DNA from: Halorubrum sp. BOL3-1
GTDB lineage: Archaea > Halobacteriota > Halobacteria > Halobacteriales > Haloferacaceae
Direction: 5' to 3'
Length of the DNA stretch: 64,000 nt
Assembly: GCF_004114375.1 (NCBI RefSeq)
Contig: NZ_CP034692.1
Coordinates: 496,001 to 560,000, forward strand
Notes under the pieces: generated by a model
What the model was told of the DNA's origin: nothing
Databases searched by the model: none
Seen by the model: only the letters and a program-made list of their open reading frames with translations
Translations under genes and position numbers: made by a program
In this document: piece after piece, positions 62,696-64,000 of the stretch
Numbering within the stretch: the first letter of the stretch is position 1
How the letters are laid out: each line of letters begins with the position of its first letter

Positions 62696-64000
62696 ATGGG
62701 CGGGCGATCGGTGGACGACCGAGCGACCGACGACCGAGCGACCGACGGCCGAGCGACCGACGACCGACCGACGGACCGAGCCATCGGCGTCGACGTCGGC
62801 GGGACGTTCACCGACGTGGCGCTCTCGCTCGACGGCGACCTCGTCACCGCGAAGGTGCCGAGCACCGACGACCAGAGCGGGGGGGCCGTCGCGGGCATCG
62901 AGAAGGCCTGCGAAGCCGCCGGTATCGACCCCGAGAGCGTGACCGACTTCTCCCACGCGATGACCGTCTCGGTCAACGCGCTGTTGGAGAACGACGGCGC
63001 GAGAACCGCTCTCGTGACGACCGAAGGGTTCCGCGACGTCCTGGAGATCGGTCGTCAGACCCGCCCGTCGCTGTACGACCTCGACGCCGAGAAGCCGACG
63101 CCGCCCGTCCCCAGGCGCCGCCGGTTCGAGGTGTCGGAGCGCGCGACCGCCGACGGGATCGAGCGCCCGGTCGACGAGGGCGACCTCGACTCGCTCGTCG
63201 CGGACCTCCGCGACGCGGACGTCGAATCCGTCGCGGTTTGCCTCCTTCACGCCTACGCCACCCCGGAGAACGAGCGGCGCGTCGCGGACGCCCTGCGGGA
63301 GGCCCTCGACGTTCCCGTGTCGGCCTCCCACGAGGTCCTCCCGGAGTTCCGCGAGTACGAGCGCACCTCGACGACGGTCGTCGACGCGTACGTGCGGCCG
63401 GCGATCGACGGGTACGTCGGTCGGCTCACCGAGCGCGCGCGGGACGTCGGTCTCCCCCAACCGCGGATCATGCAGGCCAACGGCGGCGTCACCGACGCCG
63501 ACACCGTCAGGCGGAACGCCGTGACGACCGTCCTCTCGGGACCCGCGGCGGGCGTCGTCGGCGCGAGCGCGGCGGCGACCGACGCCGACCGCGACGGGCT
63601 GATCACGTTCGACATGGGCGGCACCTCCAGCGACGTGAGCCTCGTCCGCGACGGCGAGGTCGAGCGGACCACGGAGTCCGCGGTCGCCGACCGACCGATC
63701 GGGACGCCGACGGTCGACGTCGAGACGGTGGGCGCCGGCGGCGGGTCGATCGCGTGGGTCGACGCCGGCGGCGCGCTCCGGATCGGCCCGCGCTCGGCCG
63801 GCGCCGACCCCGGTCCCGCTTGCTACGGCAAGGGCGGAACGGAGCCGACCGTCACGGACGCGGACCTCGTGTTGGGGTACGTCGGGGCGGACACCACCCT
63901 CGGCGGCGACCTGTCGCTCGACGCCGGGGCCGCCCGCGACGCGCTCGCGGCCCTCGCGGACGAGGCGGGGATGGACGGTCCGGTCGCGGCCGCGATGGGC
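62696..64000 (+). CDS. hyuA: Hydantoinase/oxoprolinase subunit A-like ATPase, 3' end cut by the window
   Basis: 435 residues visible with no stop. The first 28 residues are repeats of D-D-R-A-T. Then the ASKHA ATPase begins: AIGVDVGGTFTDVALSLDG, with the HyuA N-domain TDFSHAMTVSVNALLENDGARTALVTTEGFRDVLEIGRQTRPSLYDL. Later ITFDMGGTSSDVSLVRDG and VGAGGGSIAWVDAGGALRIGPRSAGADPGPACYGKGG are signature blocks. It opens lactam rings such as 5-oxoproline or hydantoins with ATP; the partner HyuB gene is expected just downstream. Confidence 0.94.
   Translation, partial: MGGRSVDDRATDDRATDGRATDDRPTDRAIGVDVGGTFTDVALSLDGDLVTAKVPSTDDQSGGAVAGIEKACEAAGIDPESVTDFSHAMTVSVNALLENDGARTALVTTEGFRDVLEIGRQTRPSLYDLDAEKPTPPVPRRRRFEVSERATADGIERPVDEGDLDSLVADLRDADVESVAVCLLHAYATPENERRVADALREALDVPVSASHEVLPEFREYERTSTTVVDAYVRPAIDGYVGRLTERARDVGLPQPRIMQANGGVTDADTVRRNAVTTVLSGPAAGVVGASAAATDADRDGLITFDMGGTSSDVSLVRDGEVERTTESAVADRPIGTPTVDVETVGAGGGSIAWVDAGGALRIGPRSAGADPGPACYGKGGTEPTVTDADLVLGYVGADTTLGGDLSLDAGAARDALAALADEAGMDGPVAAAMG
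62714..62773 (+). repeat. 15-bp tandem repeats at the start of hyuA
   Basis: Four units of 15 bases at 62714-62728, 62729-62743, 62744-62758 and 62759-62773, coding D-D-R-A-T three times and then D-D-R-P-T, with one D-to-G change in unit 3. Units 1 and 2 are identical. No start codon is available after the repeats, so the repeated N-terminus is part of the protein. Confidence 0.85.

Overview
The window is archaeal and almost certainly from a haloarchaeon of the Halorubrum type. The proteins are strongly acidic, the DNA is GC-rich, and many starts sit about 25-30 bases after a TATA-like box with no leader. Marker genes agree: methenyl-tetrahydromethanopterin cyclohydrolase, a geranylgeranyl-reductase-type enzyme, transcription factor S, archaeal e2B-like protein, TRAM proteins, bacterial-type gyrase and the archaeal type IV pilus ATPase and membrane pair.

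Layout. 1-9.5 kb: end of cysteine synthase, a small membrane protein, a MOSC protein, an MFS transporter, a PHP hydrolase, a sugar-acid dehydratase of the enolase superfamily, a TRAM protein, a geranylgeranyl-reductase-like flavoprotein and a large thioredoxin-fold DUF255 protein. 9.6-20 kb: purD, an acyltransferase, surE, grpE, DUF1028, a methyltransferase, a BolA-like protein, a frameshifted membrane protein, then three TCA-cycle genes (fumC, sucC, sucD). 20-31.8 kb: a large hybrid sensor kinase, a small winged-helix regulator, a tRNA methylthiotransferase, a membrane histidine kinase, a long-chain acyl-CoA ligase, an e2B-like protein and a Tat-exported hydrolase. 31.8-45 kb: an intergenic repeat element, mch, a PhoU/TrkA-C protein, a frameshifted iron alcohol dehydrogenase, a degenerate RNA-ligase-like protein, gyrB-gyrA, an acetyl-CoA synthetase-like enzyme and a peroxiredoxin. 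45.2-46.5 kb: tatA, tRNA-Arg(CCU) and a DUF1405-like membrane protein.

46.6-58.5 kb is the accessory centre of the window. A type IV pilus ATPase and its two-domain membrane platform protein are followed by an island that is visibly less GC-rich. The island holds five tightly overlapping pilin-like genes and a sixth, convergent one. It is bracketed by two direct copies of a 54-bp sequence (46/54 identical), and its right side contains fragments of dead genes, including a truncated pilin. I read it as an exchangeable pilin cassette beside a fixed pilus motor. 58.6-64 kb: an AlaX editing protein, transcription factor S, methylglyoxal synthase, a membrane protein that looks internally deleted, and the start of a hydantoinase/oxoprolinase. 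The last is preceded by a 26-bp palindrome over its TATA box and a 25-codon leader ORF.

Two genes (about 15.99 kb and 35.84 kb) carry single-base frameshifts and one (30.2-31.3 kb) has no obvious start, so the possibility of consensus errors should be kept in mind.
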